NCBI GenBank assembly: GCA_045645485.1
Contig: JAZRIX010000018.1
Location: 1 to 26,148, forward strand
DNA length: 26,148 bases
Reading direction: 5' to 3'
From: SIG440 sp045645485
GTDB lineage: Bacteria; Bacillota; Clostridia; Monoglobales; Monoglobaceae
The notes below the pieces were generated by a model. It was not told where the DNA came from. It was given only the letters and a program-made list of their open reading frames with translations, and ran no database searches. Positions 23,425 through 26,148 of this stretch are shown in pieces. Position numbers and translations under genes: made by a program. Each line of letters opens with the position of its first letter. Positions within the stretch are counted from its first letter, which is position 1.

Positions 23425-23904
23425 ATGCAGGAAAAAGACCTTTCAAGAGATTCCAAAAAATCCCGTCACAATGCCATAATACGAATTATATCCGAATCCT
23501 CTGTTGAAACGCAGGGACAACTCACCGACGCGTTGATAAGTGAAGGATTCAGGGTTACTCAGGCAACGGTTTCAAGGGATATAAAAGAACTGCGCCTTAT
23601 AAAAATCTCCGATCGCGGAGATAAATACAGATACGCCTTTCCGGGCAAAGAAACCGATGTTGATATCAAAGCACGTTATGCGGCAGTTCTTACCCATGCA
23701 GTAATCACAATTCAGAATGCTATGAATCTTGTAGTAGTAAAAACCATTCCCGGCTCAGCTCAAGGCTGTGCTATGGCAATCGAAACCCTTGACTTTGACA
23801 GAGTTGTAGGAGTTATTGCAGGCGATGATACAGTTTTCATTGCAATGAATTCAGAACGTGATGCTGAAAAATTTATTGACAAGCTTTCCGAATTAGTTAA
23901 TTAA
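23425..23904 (+). CDS. argR: Arginine repressor ArgR
   Basis: A 159-residue hexameric regulator. The N-terminal winged helix contains the recognition sequence ATVSRDIKELRLIKI. The C-terminal arginine-binding and hexamer domain has GSAQGCAMAIE and the GVIAGDDTVFIA stretch with the conserved DD pair that contacts arginine. The ATG at 23425 was chosen for fit to the family and for GGAG at 23411. It lies inside the arg operon between argB and argD, so it should control its own synthesis through the ARG boxes before argC. Confidence 0.95.
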   Translation: MQEKDLSRDSKKSRHNAIIRIISESSVETQGQLTDALISEGFRVTQATVSRDIKELRLIKISDRGDKYRYAFPGKETDVDIKARYAAVLTHAVITIQNAMNLVVVKTIPGSAQGCAMAIETLDFDRVVGVIAGDDTVFIAMNSERDAEKFIDKLSELVN

Positions 23905-23918
23905 AGCAGGTGAACAAA

Positions 23919-25079
23919 ATGAGTATAAAAGAAAAAGACCAAAAATACATAATGGGAACCTACGGCAGACTTGATGTTGAACTTGTTTCAGGCAAAGGCA
24001 GTGTTCTCACAGATGCCGAAGGAAAAGAATACATTGACTTTGGCAGCGGTATCGCAGTAAACACCTTTGGTGCCTGTGACACAGAATGGGTAGAAGCCGT
24101 AACAGCTCAGCTGAGCACCATTCAGCACACATCAAATTACTATTACACCAAGCCCTGCAGTGACCTTGCAGAAATGCTATGCGAAAGAACAGGTATGAGC
24201 AAGGTATTCTTTTCAAATTCAGGTGCCGAAGCAAACGAATGTGCAATCAAGGCTGCAAGAAAATACGGCACGGACAAAAACCCCGAAAAGAATATAATAA
24301 TAACTCTTAAAAACAGCTTTCACGGCAGAACAATAACCACACTTTCTGCAACGGGTCAGGACGTATTCCACAAGAATTTCACGCCCTTTACAGAAGGCTT
24401 TGTCTATGCAGAAGCAAACAATGCCGAGGATTTGAAGGCACTTGCAAACGACAAATGCTGTGCAATTATGTTTGAATGTATTCAGGGCGAAGGCGGGGTC
24501 CTTCCTCTTACTCAGGAATTTGTTGATGCGGCAGTTGAAATTGCGAAAAAGTACGATATGCTGATTGTTGTTGACGAGGTTCAGACGGGCAACGGCAGAA
24601 CAGGAAAGCTCTATGCTCACGAGCATTACGGAATCAAACCCGATATCTTCTCAACAGCAAAAGGCTTGGCGGGCGGTCTGCCTATGGGAGCAACCCTTTT
24701 TTCAGAAAGATTGAAGGATATACTTCCCTCAGGAAGCCACGGTTCCACCTTTGGCGGAAATCCCATTGCGGCAACAGGTGCGGTCAATGTAATCTCCCGT
24801 CTTGACGATAAATTTTTGAAGACAGTTGAAGAAAACAGTGCATATCTCTGGACAAAGCTCAAGGAAATAAAGGGCGTAAAATCCGTATGCGGAAAAGGCT
24901 ATATGATAGGAATTGAAACCGAGGCAGATGCCAAGGAAATCCTCAAAAAATCCCTCGAAAGCGGACTTTTGGTATTGACAGCAAAGGACAAGGTAAGACT
25001 TCTTCCTCCTCTGAACATCACAAGAGAAGAGCTTGACAAGGGCATTGAGATACTAAAATCAGTAATAGACTCCCTTTGA
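23919..25079 (+). CDS. argD: Acetylornithine aminotransferase
   Basis: A 386-residue class-III PLP aminotransferase converting N-acetylglutamate semialdehyde to N-acetylornithine. Visible are SNSGAEANE (cofactor phosphate region, about 99-107), the cofactor-binding VVDEVQTGNGRTG (217-229) and the Schiff-base lysine in FSTAKGLAGGLPMG (K248). The ATG at 23919 is spaced 5 bases from GCAGGTGA; an in-frame GTG at 23910 lies within that site. It is 14 bases after argR. Confidence 0.95.
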   Translation: MSIKEKDQKYIMGTYGRLDVELVSGKGSVLTDAEGKEYIDFGSGIAVNTFGACDTEWVEAVTAQLSTIQHTSNYYYTKPCSDLAEMLCERTGMSKVFFSNSGAEANECAIKAARKYGTDKNPEKNIIITLKNSFHGRTITTLSATGQDVFHKNFTPFTEGFVYAEANNAEDLKALANDKCCAIMFECIQGEGGVLPLTQEFVDAAVEIAKKYDMLIVVDEVQTGNGRTGKLYAHEHYGIKPDIFSTAKGLAGGLPMGATLFSERLKDILPSGSHGSTFGGNPIAATGAVNVISRLDDKFLKTVEENSAYLWTKLKEIKGVKSVCGKGYMIGIETEADAKEILKKSLESGLLVLTAKDKVRLLPPLNITREELDKGIEILKSVIDSL

Positions 25080-25096
25080 TACTTAGGCAAACATTT

Positions 25097-25130
25097 CCCT
25101 TCGGTCATCCTGAGCGAAGTCGAAGGATCT
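25097..25130. repeat. REP-like palindromic repeat in the argD-argF spacer
   Basis: This stretch contains TCATCCTGAGCGAAGTCGAA followed by GGATCT. Its arms are ATCCT/AGGAT (25107-25111, 25124-25128), with CTTCG and two CGAAG copies offering alternative pairings. From memory, very similar sequences recur in intergenic DNA of many unrelated bacteria, so it is probably a dispersed repetitive extragenic palindrome. Copy number in this genome is unknown. Confidence 0.6.
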
Positions 25131-25160
25131 TAATAAATAACAAACAAGGAGCAAAAAAAA

Positions 25161-26066
25161 ATGAAACATTTATTAAAGCTTTCAGACCTTACAACTGAAG
25201 AAATTATTGGCATACTTGACCTTGCCGACCAGCTTAAATACGAAAAGAAAAACGGTATTTCCCACGAACACCTAAAGGGGAAATCTCTTGGTATGATTTT
25301 TGAAAAATCGTCAACAAGAACCCGTGTATCCTTTGAAGTTGGTATGCACGAGCTTGGCGGTTACCCCCTCTTCCTCAGCTCAAACGATTTGCAGATTGGC
25401 AGAGGTGAACCCGTTCAGGACACAGCAAGAGTTCTTTCAAGATATCTTGACGGAATTATGATAAGAACCTTTGCACAAAGCGAAGTTGAGGATTTGGCAA
25501 AGTACGGTTCAATCCCGATTATAAACGGTCTCACCGACTACTGCCATCCCTGTCAGGTGCTTGCAGACTTAATGACAATCCGTGAACGCAAGGGTAGCTT
25601 CAAGAACCTTAAAATGTGCTTTATCGGCGACGGCAACAATATGGCAAACTCATTGCTGGTTGGTGCAATCAAAACAGGTATGAGCTTCGCAATCGCTTGT
25701 CCCAAGGGTTATGAACCCGACGCAGACCTGATGAAATGGGCAACCGAGACAGGCGACTTCCTCTGCACAGACTCAGTTACAGATGCCGCAAAGGATGCTG
25801 ATATCTTAGTTACAGACGTATGGGCATCAATGGGTCAGGAAGCTGAAATTGTAGAACGCAAAAAGACGTTTGAAGGCTATCAGATAAACGCAGACCTTAT
25901 GAAGGTTGCAAAGGCTGATGCAATGGTTCTCCACTGCCTGCCTGCACACCGTGAAGAAGAAATCACCGCTGAAGTATTTGAAGCTCACGCAGATGAAATC
26001 TTTGAAGAGGCAGAAAACCGCCTCCACGCACAGAAGGCAGTTATGGTTACATTGATGAAAGACTAA
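25161..26066 (+). CDS. argF: Ornithine carbamoyltransferase
   Basis: A 301-residue enzyme making citrulline from ornithine and carbamoyl phosphate. It carries the carbamoyl-phosphate motif STRTR (51-55), HPCQ (129-132), the ornithine-specific SMG loop in WASMGQE (221-227) and HCLPAHR (258-264). The presence of the SMG loop argues against aspartate carbamoyltransferase. CAAGGAGC precedes the ATG. It is the last gene seen; 82 bases follow to the window edge without a gene or a clear terminator. Confidence 0.97.
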   Translation: MKHLLKLSDLTTEEIIGILDLADQLKYEKKNGISHEHLKGKSLGMIFEKSSTRTRVSFEVGMHELGGYPLFLSSNDLQIGRGEPVQDTARVLSRYLDGIMIRTFAQSEVEDLAKYGSIPIINGLTDYCHPCQVLADLMTIRERKGSFKNLKMCFIGDGNNMANSLLVGAIKTGMSFAIACPKGYEPDADLMKWATETGDFLCTDSVTDAAKDADILVTDVWASMGQEAEIVERKKTFEGYQINADLMKVAKADAMVLHCLPAHREEEITAEVFEAHADEIFEEAENRLHAQKAVMVTLMKD

Positions 26067-26148
26067 TCCATAAAAATAATATACCAGGAAATACGCAATT
26101 CTCTAATATATAGAAAACCAGCAGTTCAAAATGGACAGCGGGGTTTTT

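Noticed and set aside
26104..26148. Possible terminator at the right edge (AAAACC ... GGTTTTT)
   Set aside because: Only about six pairs with a long loop and cut by the window edge; cannot be judged.

Overview
This window looks like chromosomal housekeeping DNA from an anaerobic Firmicute, most likely class Clostridia and possibly a gut Oscillospirales/Ruminococcaceae-type lineage. That placement is an inference. It rests on an Rnf ferredoxin:NAD+ oxidoreductase operon, rubrerythrin, DnaD- and DnaI-type replication loaders, the rpmH-rnpA-yidD-yidC-jag block, A/T-rich intergenic DNA, strong GGAGG-type ribosome binding sites and sigma-A-like TTGACA/TATAAT promoters. No phage, insertion sequence, CRISPR array, toxin-antitoxin or defence genes were recognised.

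Layout. (1) Positions 1-430: two tandem consensus promoters and a structured leader read leftward out of the window. They look like the 5' end of an rRNA operon whose 16S gene is off the left edge. (2) 460-5020: birA (+), a convergent pair of a methionine-gamma-lyase-like PLP enzyme and a DMT-family transporter (-), a LOG-family nucleotide hydrolase (+) and rubrerythrin (+). The PLP enzyme and LOG promoters are back to back, with directly abutting -35 hexamers. (3) 5025-6806: an apparently cytoplasmic GH20 hexosaminidase (-) with a fully consensus promoter. (4) 14105 down to 6911: a probable single transcription unit on the - strand, dnaD-like, dnaI/dnaC-like, then rnfC-D-G-E-A-B, closed by a hairpin terminator. 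(5) 16934-14185: dnaA and mnmE (-), ending in their own terminator. (6) 16935-17294: an A/T-rich strand-switch region where leftward and rightward genes diverge. It is positioned like oriC but has no recognisable DnaA-box cluster. (7) 17295-20065: rpmH, rnpA, yidD, yidC, jag (+). (8) 20121-26066: an arginine operon argC-argJ-argB-argR-argD-argF (+), whose promoter is flanked by two near-identical ARG boxes. ArgR is encoded inside the operon.

How the genes work together. Rnf would couple reduced-ferredoxin oxidation to NAD+ reduction and ion export, the main energy-conserving step in many anaerobes, and rubrerythrin handles peroxide. DnaA, the DnaD-like protein and the DnaI-like loader are the initiation and helicase-loading side of replication. 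RpmH, RnpA, YidD, YidC and Jag serve translation, tRNA maturation and membrane insertion. The arg genes form the acetyl-cycle route from glutamate to citrulline (with ArgJ recycling the acetyl group, though the first enzyme supplying N-acetylglutamate may be ArgJ itself or lie elsewhere).

I did not find a convincing wholly new biological system. The most unusual points are the arrangement around dnaA (mnmE rather than dnaN downstream, no DnaA boxes), the co-transcription of helicase-loader genes with rnf, the abutting divergent promoters, and two repeat-like insertions in otherwise tight arg-operon spacers.
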